Made by a program: the position numbers and the translations under genes
DNA from: Hymenobacter algoricola
GTDB taxonomy: Bacteria > Bacteroidota > Bacteroidia > Cytophagales > Hymenobacteraceae
Reading direction: 5' to 3'
Assembly (NCBI RefSeq): GCF_039539525.1
Contig: NZ_BAABDH010000021.1
Coordinates: 1 to 64,000, forward strand
DNA length: 64,000 nucleotides
In this document: piece by piece, positions 38,327-46,230 of the stretch
Layout of the letters: each line of letters opens with the position of its first letter
Position numbering within the stretch: position 1 is the stretch's first letter
The notes under the pieces: generated by a model
The model's database searches: none
What the model saw: only the letters and a program-made list of their open reading frames with translations
What the model was told of the DNA's origin: nothing

Positions 38327-40759
38327 ATGCGTGTACATCCCTCGCTTTCCCTTTGGGGAAGAGGCGGTTGGCGCGTGGCTTTGGGCTTGGCCGGTCTGCT
38401 GCAGGGCGCACCGGCAAGCGCCCAGACGGGTACCGTTGCTCCCGCCCCCCCGGCTCCGGCCGGGCTGGCTGCGGCGTGCAACTTAGCCCTGGCCGGCCGG
38501 GTCGCCGACCACGAAACCGGGCAGCTGCTGCCCGGTGCCACCGCCCGCCTGCTCGAAACCCACGACGTCAGCGCCGCCGATACGTTCGGCAATTACCACT
38601 TCCACGTTTGTCCTGGTCTTTACCACCTCGAAATCAGCTTCGTGGGCTACCGCCCCGAAACGGTGGAGGTGCGCGTGGGCAGCGCCACCGTGCGCAACTT
38701 CCGCCTGCACCCCGACGCCGTGCTGCTGCAGGGCGCGCTGGTGCGCGGGCAACGGGTGGAAGCTCCGGTCCCGCAGGTCACGGCCGCGCTGAGCGGGGCC
38801 GCCCTGCAGGCGACGCGGGGCCAGGCCCTGGGGGAAGCACTGCTGAAAGTGAGCGGGGTGTCGGCCATTCAGACGGGTCCGAGCGTGTTCAAGCCCATGA
38901 TTCACGGGCTGCACTCCAACCGCGTGGCCCTGTTCAACAACGGGGTGCGGCAGGAGGGCCAGCAGTGGGGGCAGGAGCACGGCCCGGAAATCGACCCCTT
39001 CGTGGCCGCCCGCCTCACGGTGGTCAAGGGGGCGGCGGCCGTGCGCTACGGTGCCGATGCCATCGGCGGGGTGGTGCTCACCGAGCCGGCGGCCCTGCCC
39101 GACTCGGCCGGTCTGAGCGGCGAGGCCCATCTGGTCGGGGCCAGCAACAACGGCCTGGGCGCGGCCTCGCTCACGCTGCAGGGCGGCGCCAAGCGGGTGC
39201 CGGGCCTGGCTGGTCGGGTGGTGGGCACGGTACGGCGCGCCGGGCTGGCTGCCACGCCCGACTACCGGATTGCCAACTCGGGCCTCGCCGAATACAGCTA
39301 CGCCGGCACGCTGGGCTACCAACGTACGCGGTGGGGGACGGAAGTGTTCTTCAGCCAGTACAACGCCCGGCTGGGGTTGTACCCGCTGCCCGAAAACGCC
39401 CGCGCCGCCCAGCAGAACACGCCCCGCGTGGCCCAGGACTTCACCTACGCTATCGACCGGGGCTACCAGGACCTGCGCCATTCCCTGCTCAAGCTCAGCA
39501 GCACCTACCGGCTGGGCGGCTGGGGCGGGCGGCTGGGGCTGACCGTGGCTCAGCAGTGGGACGAGCGGGGCGAGTACGACAAGTTCCGCCCCCGCAACGA
39601 CCAGACGGCCGCCAAAAACCTGCCCGAGCTGGACTACCGCAACGAAACCGGCACCGCCGAGCTGCGCTGGGAGCCGCGGCCCCGGGGCAGTTTCAGCGGC
39701 GAGCTGGGGGTCAGCGGCACCTACCAGAACAACACCTACCGCCCGGGCTCGCGCTTCTTTATGCCCTACTACACCAACCAGGTGCTGGGGCTGTACGGGC
39801 TCGGGCGCTGGCGGCCCACCACGCGCTGGCTGCTCGAAGCCGGCCTGCGCGGCGACTGGCGCCTGCTCAACACCCGACGGCCCACCCGGCCGGCGGGGGT
39901 GTTCACGGTGGTCGAAGAGGACTTTGCCTACCGTACGCCGGCCGCTTCGCTGGGCGCGGTGTGGGACGCCTCGCCCCACGTAACCCTGCGGGCCGACGCC
40001 AGCCTGAACCAGCGGGCCCCGGCGGCCAACGAGCGGGCCAGCCAGGGCGTACATGGCGGCCTGTACGAGGAGGGCTACGACATCTCCCGGGCACCCGGAG
40101 CGCCGGCCCTCACCCCCGAAACGGCGCAGGGCGTGAACCTTACCGCCACCTGGCACGACAACCCGCGCTTCAACGGGGAAATAACCGTGTATCAGACTGC
40201 CTTTGAGGGCTACATCTACCAGACGCCCATCCCGGAGGTGCTCAGCGTGCGGGGCCTGTTTCCCTCGTTTCGCTACCAGCAGACCGATACCCGGTTTCGG
40301 GGCGCCGACCTGCTGGCCACCTTCCGCCTGCGGCCCGTGCTCACGCTGGGGTTGAAGGCTGCTACGGTGCGGGAGCGGGACGTGACGAAGAACGACTACC
40401 TGATTCTGGCTCCTGCCGACCGGGCCGAAACCTGGCTGCGCTACGAGCAGCCGGCCACCCGCACGCCACTCCGGCTGGGGGGCTTCTATGCCCAGGCCGG
40501 GGTGCAGGCCGTGGCCCGGCAAACCCGCACGCCCCGCCCCGAAAACGGGCAGGACTACCAGGCCCCACCGGCCGGCTACGCCCTGCTCAATGCCGAAGCC
40601 GGCCTGGTGCTGGGACCGGCCACGCGCCACCCGCTGAGCCTGGGCGTGAGTGGCACCAACCTGCTCAACACCCGCTACCGCGACTACCTCAACCGCTACC
40701 GCTACTACCTCGACGAGCTGGGCCGCAACGTCACAGTCCGACTCAAACTCACCTTTTAA
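38327..40759 (+). CDS. TonB-dependent outer-membrane receptor
   Basis: 810 residues with a signal peptide. An N-terminal carboxypeptidase-regulatory-like domain (LAGRVADHETGQLLPGATARLLE... GNYHFHVCPGLYHLEISFVGY) leads to the plug (LGEALLKVSGVSAIQTGPSVFKPMIHGLHSNRVALFNNG; EIDPFVAARLTVVKGAAAVRYGADAIGGVV), then a ~22-strand barrel ending in a terminal aromatic (VTVRLKLTF). Several His residues lie in the plug (PMIHGLHSN, QEHGPEID), which fits metal uptake. Flanked by a His-rich protein and an acidic lipoprotein; zinc or copper is suggested, not shown. Confidence 0.92.
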   Translation: MRVHPSLSLWGRGGWRVALGLAGLLQGAPASAQTGTVAPAPPAPAGLAAACNLALAGRVADHETGQLLPGATARLLETHDVSAADTFGNYHFHVCPGLYHLEISFVGYRPETVEVRVGSATVRNFRLHPDAVLLQGALVRGQRVEAPVPQVTAALSGAALQATRGQALGEALLKVSGVSAIQTGPSVFKPMIHGLHSNRVALFNNGVRQEGQQWGQEHGPEIDPFVAARLTVVKGAAAVRYGADAIGGVVLTEPAALPDSAGLSGEAHLVGASNNGLGAASLTLQGGAKRVPGLAGRVVGTVRRAGLAATPDYRIANSGLAEYSYAGTLGYQRTRWGTEVFFSQYNARLGLYPLPENARAAQQNTPRVAQDFTYAIDRGYQDLRHSLLKLSSTYRLGGWGGRLGLTVAQQWDERGEYDKFRPRNDQTAAKNLPELDYRNETGTAELRWEPRPRGSFSGELGVSGTYQNNTYRPGSRFFMPYYTNQVLGLYGLGRWRPTTRWLLEAGLRGDWRLLNTRRPTRPAGVFTVVEEDFAYRTPAASLGAVWDASPHVTLRADASLNQRAPAANERASQGVHGGLYEEGYDISRAPGAPALTPETAQGVNLTATWHDNPRFNGEITVYQTAFEGYIYQTPIPEVLSVRGLFPSFRYQQTDTRFRGADLLATFRLRPVLTLGLKAATVRERDVTKNDYLILAPADRAETWLRYEQPATRTPLRLGGFYAQAGVQAVARQTRTPRPENGQDYQAPPAGYALLNAEAGLVLGPATRHPLSLGVSGTNLLNTRYRDYLNRYRYYLDELGRNVTVRLKLTF

Positions 40760-40793
40760 TTTTTCACAACTCTCTTTTTACTCCTCCAACCCC

Positions 40794-41387
40794 ATGAAAA
40801 TCACCACGTCAACCCCCAACCGTTTCCAGCTGTCGGCCAAGCCCCTGGTGGCGCTGCTGCTGGCCCTGCCACTAGCCTTTTCGGCCTGCAAAAACGACGA
40901 CGACGAGCCCGAGCCCGAAGAGGACAACGAGCTGATTACGACCGTTACGTACGCGCTGACGCCCGCCGGCGGCAGCACCGCCCCGGCCGCTACCATCACC
41001 TGGGAAGATCTGGACGGCGCCGGCGGCGCGGCCCCGGTCATCACCGGCGGCCCGCTGGCGCTGCGCGCCAATACCACCTACACCGGCACCATCACCCTGC
41101 TCGACAAGACCAAAAACCCGGTGGCCAACATTACGGAGGAAGTAGCCACGGAAAAAGAAGACCACCTGTTCTTCTACGACCCCACGCCCGCGGGCCTGCT
41201 GACCGTGACCCGCACCGACCGCGACGCCAACAACCGCGAAGTGGGCCTGGTCACGCGCCTGCTAACCACGACGGCGGCCACGGGCTCCTTGAAAATCACG
41301 TTGCGCCACCAGCCGGGCGTGAAGGACGGTACTGCCGGCCCGGGCGACGTGGATGTGGAAGCTACGGTCCCGGTAGCGGTGCAATAG
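40794..41387 (+). CDS. Acidic lipoprotein paired with TonB receptor
   Basis: 197 residues from ATG 40794, 34 bp after the receptor. Lipobox LAFSAC then a very acidic linker (KNDDDEPEPEEDNE). The rest (ELITTVTYALTPAGG, TITWEDLDGAGG, TTYTGTITLLDKTKNPVANITEEV, DHLFFYDPTPAG) matches the lipoproteins labelled type 1 periplasmic-binding-fold that I recall next to TonB receptors in Flavobacteriia. Probably a surface or periplasmic partner capturing the ligand. Confidence 0.8.
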   Translation: MKITTSTPNRFQLSAKPLVALLLALPLAFSACKNDDDEPEPEEDNELITTVTYALTPAGGSTAPAATITWEDLDGAGGAAPVITGGPLALRANTTYTGTITLLDKTKNPVANITEEVATEKEDHLFFYDPTPAGLLTVTRTDRDANNREVGLVTRLLTTTAATGSLKITLRHQPGVKDGTAGPGDVDVEATVPVAVQ

Positions 41388-41433
41388 GGCGCCGGCGCAA
41401 CGGCCGTCGACTCCGCTTTCCGGAAAAAGCCGC

Positions 41434-41507
41434 CGCCTGGTTGTCGGTTGGTGAGAACCGACAGCCAGGCGTAAGGGCAGTGGGTGCCTGCAAGCCGCCC
41501 ACTGCCC
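41434..41507 (+). terminator. Two consecutive hairpins after the metal-uptake cluster
   Basis: CGCCTGG-TTGTCGGTT at 41434-41449 pairs with AACCGACA-CCAGGCG up to 41471; a second hairpin GGGCAGTGGG / CCCACTGCCC spans 41475-41507. No T tract follows, so they may block transcription weakly or protect the mRNA end. Confidence 0.5.
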
Positions 41508-41582
41508 CGGCTTGACTCCGGGCTTCCGGAGCTGGAGCTGCCTTTTTTCCTGGTTTCTATCCTGGTTTTTTTTCGCTCGGTT

Positions 41583-42515
41583 ATGCCTAAAATTCCGCTA
41601 CCTGCTCATAGCGCCTACGAAATGATTGTTGTAGGAGCCAGCAACGCTGGTCTGAGCGCGGCCTTGGTTCTGGGCCGGGCCCGCCGCCGCGTACTGGTGC
41701 TCGACGATGGCGGCCTGCCCGCAACCGCCGCCTTGCACCCCCACGGCTTTTTTGCCCGCGATGGGTCCGACCCCCGACGAGCGCTGGGCCTCGGACGGGA
41801 GCAGCTGCTGCCTTACCCGGTAGAGTTCAGCGCGCACGAAGCCCGACAAGCAAAGCTAACCCCTGCCGGCATCGTACTGACTCTGGGCAGCGGCACCGTG
41901 GTGACGACTCCCTCGTTGCTGCTGGCTACCGGCATGTCCGACGAGCTGCCCGCTATTCCGGGCGTGGCCGCATTGTGGGGCCGGGGCGTGTACCACTGCC
42001 CGTATTGCCACGGCTGGGAGAATCGCTACAATCAGGTTGCCGTGTACGGTGGTGGGCGCGCGGGGTACCAGCAGGCCGTGCTGCTGCACCACTGGTGTCC
42101 GCGGCTAACGCTCAACACCGACGGGCCCGCCGATCTGACCCCCGAGCAGCGGGCCCATCTGAGGGCGTTGGCCATTGTAGTCGAAGAAGCACCCGTGTCG
42201 GCGCTGGATGGCTCCGCCAAATGCCTGCGGGCCCTTGAGCTGCAGGATGGGCGCCGCCAGCCAGTGGACGCGGTATTTCTGCGTCCTAACCAGCGGCAGC
42301 GTAGTACTCTGGCCGCCCAGCTGGGCTGTGCCTTCACTCCCGAAGGCGGGTACGTGCAGGTAAGTGAGACGGGCCTGACCGGCATCCCCGGCGTGTATGC
42401 CGTGGGCGACATGACCGGGCCTTTTCAGCAAGCTATTCTGGCCGCGGCCAGCGGCACCCGGGCCGCGGCCGCCCTCAACGATGCGCTTATCCTGCGCCGT
42501 AGCGCGGCCGCCTAG
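41583..42515 (+). CDS. Thioredoxin reductase-like FAD oxidoreductase
   Basis: 310 residues from ATG 41583 (MPKIPLPAHSAYEMIVVGAS). FAD site VVGASNAGLSAALVLGRARR, redox pair CPYC in YHCPYCHGWENRY, a second nucleotide site YGGGRAGYQQA and PGVYAVGDMTGPFQQAILAAASG. The CPYC motif replaces CATC of classical TrxB, as in the CPxC subgroup of orphan reductases or sulfide/nitroreductase-like proteins. The redox partner is unknown. Monocistronic. Confidence 0.85.
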   Translation: MPKIPLPAHSAYEMIVVGASNAGLSAALVLGRARRRVLVLDDGGLPATAALHPHGFFARDGSDPRRALGLGREQLLPYPVEFSAHEARQAKLTPAGIVLTLGSGTVVTTPSLLLATGMSDELPAIPGVAALWGRGVYHCPYCHGWENRYNQVAVYGGGRAGYQQAVLLHHWCPRLTLNTDGPADLTPEQRAHLRALAIVVEEAPVSALDGSAKCLRALELQDGRRQPVDAVFLRPNQRQRSTLAAQLGCAFTPEGGYVQVSETGLTGIPGVYAVGDMTGPFQQAILAAASGTRAAAALNDALILRRSAAA

Positions 42516-42692
42516 CCCAGCGCTCAGCGCCTGCGAAGGGAAAGCTCTGTACTGCCCGGCAATAAGGCGGCGCGGGGGCTACGGGCGGAAAGGTTGAAAG
42601 ACGGGTAAATAGCGCCAAAACACCTTGTTTTCCGGCTTTTTCGGGGCGTACTTATCTGGTGAAACAATGGTGTTCACTTAGCCCCGAAGAAG

Positions 42693-43214
42693 ATGCGCAA
42701 AGTTGAGTTTGCCTGGCTGCTGCCCGTGTGTGTGGTGTTGATAATCTGCGCTATCGGTGCCGTGTTGCTTGCTGCTGTCAACCGCCTGCAGGAGCCGGCC
42801 CCGGCTGAGTTGGCCGCAGCCAGCGGGCTATCCGCTGATTCAACCTTAGCGGCCCAGCTGGCTCCCGCCGATACGGTTCCTGTCGATTCCAAAGCCGTAG
42901 CCGCCGGCGACGCCCTGTTTAAAAGCAACTGCGCCCAGTGCCATGCGGCCAACGACGTGGTGGTGGGGCCGGCGCTGGCGGGCATCTCGGAGCGCCGCCC
43001 GCTTTCCTGGATTATTCCCTGGGTAAAGAACTTCGGCAAAATGGTAGCCCGCGGCGACGAGTACGCGGTGAAGATTTTCAACCAGTACCAGAAGCAGCAG
43101 ATGCCCAGCTTCCAGCTCTCGGAAGCCGAAATCAAGGATATAGGGGCTTATATCGAAACCCAGCGGGCTATGGCGCGGGCGCCCCGCAGTCAATATGCAG
43201 CGCTGCTGCCCTAA
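42693..43214 (+). CDS. Membrane-anchored c-type cytochrome
   Basis: 173 residues. One N-terminal helix (FAWLLPVCVVLIICAIGAVLLAAV), an Ala/Pro linker, then a class I cytochrome c: CAQCH at residues 80-84 binds haem and QQMPSFQLSEAEI supplies the likely distal Met. The heme domain faces the periplasm. The partner oxidase or reductase is not in the window. Confidence 0.9.
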   Translation: MRKVEFAWLLPVCVVLIICAIGAVLLAAVNRLQEPAPAELAAASGLSADSTLAAQLAPADTVPVDSKAVAAGDALFKSNCAQCHAANDVVVGPALAGISERRPLSWIIPWVKNFGKMVARGDEYAVKIFNQYQKQQMPSFQLSEAEIKDIGAYIETQRAMARAPRSQYAALLP

Positions 43215-43271
43215 CCAGCGCCTGCCGCTGCGGCGATGCACGTTTGATTTCCCTTTCCGGCGCGGTAACGC

Positions 43272-43279
43272 TACATTTG
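43272..43279 (+). promoter_or_regulatory. TACATTTG -7 box for the winged-helix/permease unit
   Basis: A perfect TAnnTTTG match 25 bp before the GTG at 43305. A TTTG at 43243-43246 is 25 nt upstream, longer than ideal for the -33 element. Confidence 0.5.
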
Positions 43280-43304
43280 CTGACCTCACCTGCCCTTCGT
43301 TTCC

Positions 43305-43562
43305 GTGACCAACTCCGAATTCGACATTCTCGACGAGCTGTACTTCGTTACTTCCTTCCGCGACCTGGCTCAGAAAACCAGCCTGCCGGTGCCCGCGCTG
43401 GAAAACGGCCTGCGCACCCTGCTGGAGCAGGACTACGTGAAGTGCTTCTATCCCGACCCGGATACGGAGCTGGCCTATGAGGTGACTTCCTTCGGCGCCA
43501 TCGGGCGCGACTGCTACTACCTGGCCACCAAGGCCGGGCTGCTGGCGCACAACTCCCGCTAG
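43305..43562 (+). CDS. Small winged-helix-like protein
   Basis: 85 residues from GTG 43305 (MTNSEFDILDELYFVTSFRDLAQ). The order helix (FDILDELYFV), helix-turn-helix-like stretch (FRDLAQKTSLPVPALENGLRTLLEQDYV) and hairpin (VTSFGAIGRDCYYLATKAGLLAH) suggests a winged helix without other domains. It ends 2 bp before the permease gene, so it is likely cotranscribed. Role unknown; DNA binding is inferred from shape alone. Confidence 0.75.
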   Translation: MTNSEFDILDELYFVTSFRDLAQKTSLPVPALENGLRTLLEQDYVKCFYPDPDTELAYEVTSFGAIGRDCYYLATKAGLLAHNSR

Positions 43563-43564
43563 CG

Positions 43565-44758
43565 GTGGCCGCCGCCTCCGTTCCTGCTGCTCCCGTCGTT
43601 CGGGCGGTACCCGTGGCGCGGGCGCCGGGCTACTACGTGCGGCAGCGCCTGCTCCAAAACCGGCCCGCCATGCTCGGACTGGGCTTTATCGGGCTGTGCG
43701 TACTCATTGCCCTGGCCGGCTACTGGGTGCTGCCCGACAACTCCCCCGACGCCAACAACGGCCTGGTGCAGCTGCAGAAGGAGCCGCCCGGCTTCACGGC
43801 CACCATCCTGCGCCTACCGCGGCCCGACTCGGCCCGCACGGCCGACGACAACATGCTGCGCACCTGGCAGCGCGGCCGGGAGCCCCGGTTTCGCGACTCG
43901 CCCATCGGCAGCTACCGCTTCGTGGGCGACTCAGTCCGGATTGAGCCTTACCAAAACCACAGCGCCCTGGCCGAGCTGCCCCAAACCCTGGCCTTGGCCG
44001 CGGTGGCGGGCCACGCCGGCCCGGCGGCCGCGCTGCGCCAAGAAGTGGAGCAGGAGCATATTATCCGGCGCATCTACTGGCTGGGTACCGACAAAGCCGG
44101 CCGCGACGAGCTGAGCCGCCTGCTGCTGGGTACGCGCATCTCGCTGGGCATCGGGCTGGTGGCGGTGCTGATTTCCCTGGCCCTGGGCATGCTGGTGGGC
44201 GCGCTGGCCGGCTACCTCGGCGGCTGGGTCGACAGCCTGCTGCTGGGGCTGATGACGGTGGTGTGGAGCATTCCGGGCATCATGCTGGTCATTGCCATTT
44301 CCCTGGCCCTCGACAGCAAGGGCGTCTGGACTTCGTTTGTGGCCGTGGGCCTCACCATGTGGGTCGATGTGGCCCGGGTGGTGCGCGGGCAGATGCTGGG
44401 CCTGCGCGAGAAAACCTTCGTGGAAGCCGGCCGGGTGCTGGGCCTGCCCCAGAGCCGCCTGATCATCCGCCACCTGCTGCCCAACATGACCGGCCCGCTT
44501 ATCGTCATTGCAACCTCTAACTTCGCGGCGGCCATTCTGCTCGAAGCGGGCCTGAGCTTTCTGGGCCTGGGCGTGCAGCCGCCGGCTCCTTCCTGGGGGC
44601 TGATGGTGAATGAGGGCTTCCAGCTGCTGGGCACCCGGGCCGGTCTGTGGCTGACGCTGCTGCCCGGCTTGGCTATCAGTGTGCTGGTGCTTAGCTTTAA
44701 CCTGCTGGGCAACGGCCTGCGCGATGCCTACGACCCCAAGACGCCGCTTGGCGGCTGA
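43565..44758 (+). CDS. ABC transporter permease, DppC/OppC-like
   Basis: 397 residues from GTG 43565. N-terminal helix (AMLGLGFIGLCVLIALAGYW), then a ~100-residue periplasmic insertion characteristic of Bacteroidota OppC homologues, then the permease core with WLGTDKAGRDELSRLLLGTRISL and the EAA loop EAGRVLGLPQSRLIIRHLLPNMTGPLI contacting the ATPase. Transports peptides or similar solutes. No partner permease, binding protein or ATPase is next to it, so the rest of the system lies elsewhere. Confidence 0.9.
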   Translation: MAAASVPAAPVVRAVPVARAPGYYVRQRLLQNRPAMLGLGFIGLCVLIALAGYWVLPDNSPDANNGLVQLQKEPPGFTATILRLPRPDSARTADDNMLRTWQRGREPRFRDSPIGSYRFVGDSVRIEPYQNHSALAELPQTLALAAVAGHAGPAAALRQEVEQEHIIRRIYWLGTDKAGRDELSRLLLGTRISLGIGLVAVLISLALGMLVGALAGYLGGWVDSLLLGLMTVVWSIPGIMLVIAISLALDSKGVWTSFVAVGLTMWVDVARVVRGQMLGLREKTFVEAGRVLGLPQSRLIIRHLLPNMTGPLIVIATSNFAAAILLEAGLSFLGLGVQPPAPSWGLMVNEGFQLLGTRAGLWLTLLPGLAISVLVLSFNLLGNGLRDAYDPKTPLGG

Positions 44759-44760
44759 CT

Positions 44761-44840
44761 GGTTTTTGGTTGGCAGTTCTTGGTTTTTGGCCCAGGCCCG
44801 ATTCCAATAACCGACAACCAAAAACTGCTAACCAAAAACC
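44761..44840. repeat. Inverted repeat of GGTTTTTGGTT type
   Basis: An 18-bp arm GGTTTTTGGTTGGCAGTT at 44761-44778 pairs with its complement at 44823-44840 with one mismatch, and a second GGTTTTTGG lies inside. It fills the gap between the permease stop and the phosphatase ATG and could act as a terminator or a mobile spacer. Confidence 0.65.
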
Positions 44841-44846
44841 ACCAAA

Positions 44847-46106
44847 ATGCCCGATACCAACCTGCTCCAACCCAACGCGGATGCCCTGACGCTGCGCAAG
44901 CAGCTGCTGCTCAAAAAGCAGGAGCTGAGCGCCCTGCTGGAAATCACGCAGGCCATCAACCAGGATACCACCGAGGAAGCGCTGTACAAGATCTTCCAGT
45001 TTACCCTGCTCGGGCAGCTCAACATCCGCCGCATCGTGGTGTACCTGAAGGAAGAGCGGCAGTGGCAGTGCGTGGTGTCGTTTGGCTTCCAGCTGGCCGA
45101 TTTCAAAAAGATTGAGCTGCCGGAAGACATTATCGACCACTGCACCTCCGTGCCCTGTCCCGTCGGTAGCTACGCGCTGGGTGCGGAGTGGCAGCAGCTG
45201 GAAACCATCATTCCGGTGGTGCAGAAAGATGCCGTGCTGGCCTACGTCATGATTGGCAACGTGCAGCCCGACTACGCCAACGAGGAAGCCACCAGCTTTC
45301 TGCAGACGCTGAGCAACATCCTGATCGGGGCCATTGAAAACCGCCGGCTCAACCGCCAGCGCGTGGCCGCGGCCGCCATCCGCAAGGAGATTGAAATTGC
45401 CCAGGAAGTGCAGAACATGCTCTTTCCCAGCAAGCTGCCCAACGATGCCGCCGTGGCCGTGCACGCCAGCTACGTGCCCCACACCGCCATTGGCGGCGAC
45501 TACTACGACGTGGTAACTATCGACAAGGACAAGTTCATGTTCTGCGTGGCCGACGTGTCGGGCAAGGGCGTGCCGGCCTCGCTGCTGATGTCGAACTTCC
45601 AGGCCGGGCTGCGCACGCTGCTGCGCCAGCACGTGGATCTGGCCACCATCGTGCACGAGCTCAACCACCTGCTGTTCCGCAACTCGGGGGGCGAGAAGTT
45701 CATCACCGTGTTCTTCGGCATCTACGACCGCAGCACCCGCCACCTGCAATACGTGAATGCCGGCCACAACGACCCCATCCTGCTGCCCGATACCGGCCCG
45801 ATCCAATACCTGAAAGACGGCACCGTGATGCTGGGCATTATGGAGGAGCTGCCGATGCTGAACGTGGGCGAAACCCAGATTCCGCCCCACTCGCTGCTGC
45901 TCAACTACACCGACGGCCTCACCGAAGTCTTCAATGCCGCCGGCGAGGAGTACGGCGAGGAAGGCCTGATCAGCCTGATGCGCCGCAACCGCTACCTGCC
46001 CCTGAAGGGCCTGCACGCGGAAATGCTGCGCGAAATCGAGGCCTTCAACGTCAACGACACCCAGTTCTCCGACGACATCACCATCCTGAGCTGCCGGTTT
46101 AAGTAG
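44847..46106 (+). CDS. GAF and SpoIIE/PP2C-type serine phosphatase
   Basis: 419 residues. A coiled start (LRKQLLLKKQELSALLEITQAIN) leads to a GAF-like sensor at about 30-165, a signalling helix (RKEIEIAQEVQNMLFPSKLP) and the PPM/SpoIIE phosphatase: HTAIGGDYYDVV, VADVSGKGVPASLLMSNFQAGLR, YVNAGHNDPILL, NYTDGLTEVFNAAGEEYGEE and DDITILSCRF, with the metal-binding Asp residues present. RsbU-type phosphatases act on anti-anti-sigma proteins; the partner STAS protein is not adjacent. Confidence 0.92.
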   Translation: MPDTNLLQPNADALTLRKQLLLKKQELSALLEITQAINQDTTEEALYKIFQFTLLGQLNIRRIVVYLKEERQWQCVVSFGFQLADFKKIELPEDIIDHCTSVPCPVGSYALGAEWQQLETIIPVVQKDAVLAYVMIGNVQPDYANEEATSFLQTLSNILIGAIENRRLNRQRVAAAAIRKEIEIAQEVQNMLFPSKLPNDAAVAVHASYVPHTAIGGDYYDVVTIDKDKFMFCVADVSGKGVPASLLMSNFQAGLRTLLRQHVDLATIVHELNHLLFRNSGGEKFITVFFGIYDRSTRHLQYVNAGHNDPILLPDTGPIQYLKDGTVMLGIMEELPMLNVGETQIPPHSLLLNYTDGLTEVFNAAGEEYGEEGLISLMRRNRYLPLKGLHAEMLREIEAFNVNDTQFSDDITILSCRFK

Positions 46107-46142
46107 GGAATTAGTAAGTAAGAAGCAGTAATGAGGAATTGG

Positions 46143-46184
46143 CAAGGCCGACGCTTCTCCGCAAGGGGAGAGGCGTCGGCCTTG
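46143..46184. terminator. Hairpin between convergent phosphatase and Wzy genes
   Basis: CAAGGCCGACGC at 46143-46154 pairs with GCGTCGGCCTTG at 46173-46184; the loop contains a TTCTCC/GGGGAGA palindrome like that of the dispersed repeat seen at 4325 and 19134. Useful to both converging genes. Confidence 0.7.
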
Positions 46185-46230
46185 GTGCGTTTGGCAGAAG
46201 GTGCAGGAGCCCCTGTAGTAGCCTGAATTC

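Noticed and set aside
38483..40630. 715-residue frame antisense to the TonB receptor
   Set aside because: Shadow frame; the receptor frame has strong domain evidence.
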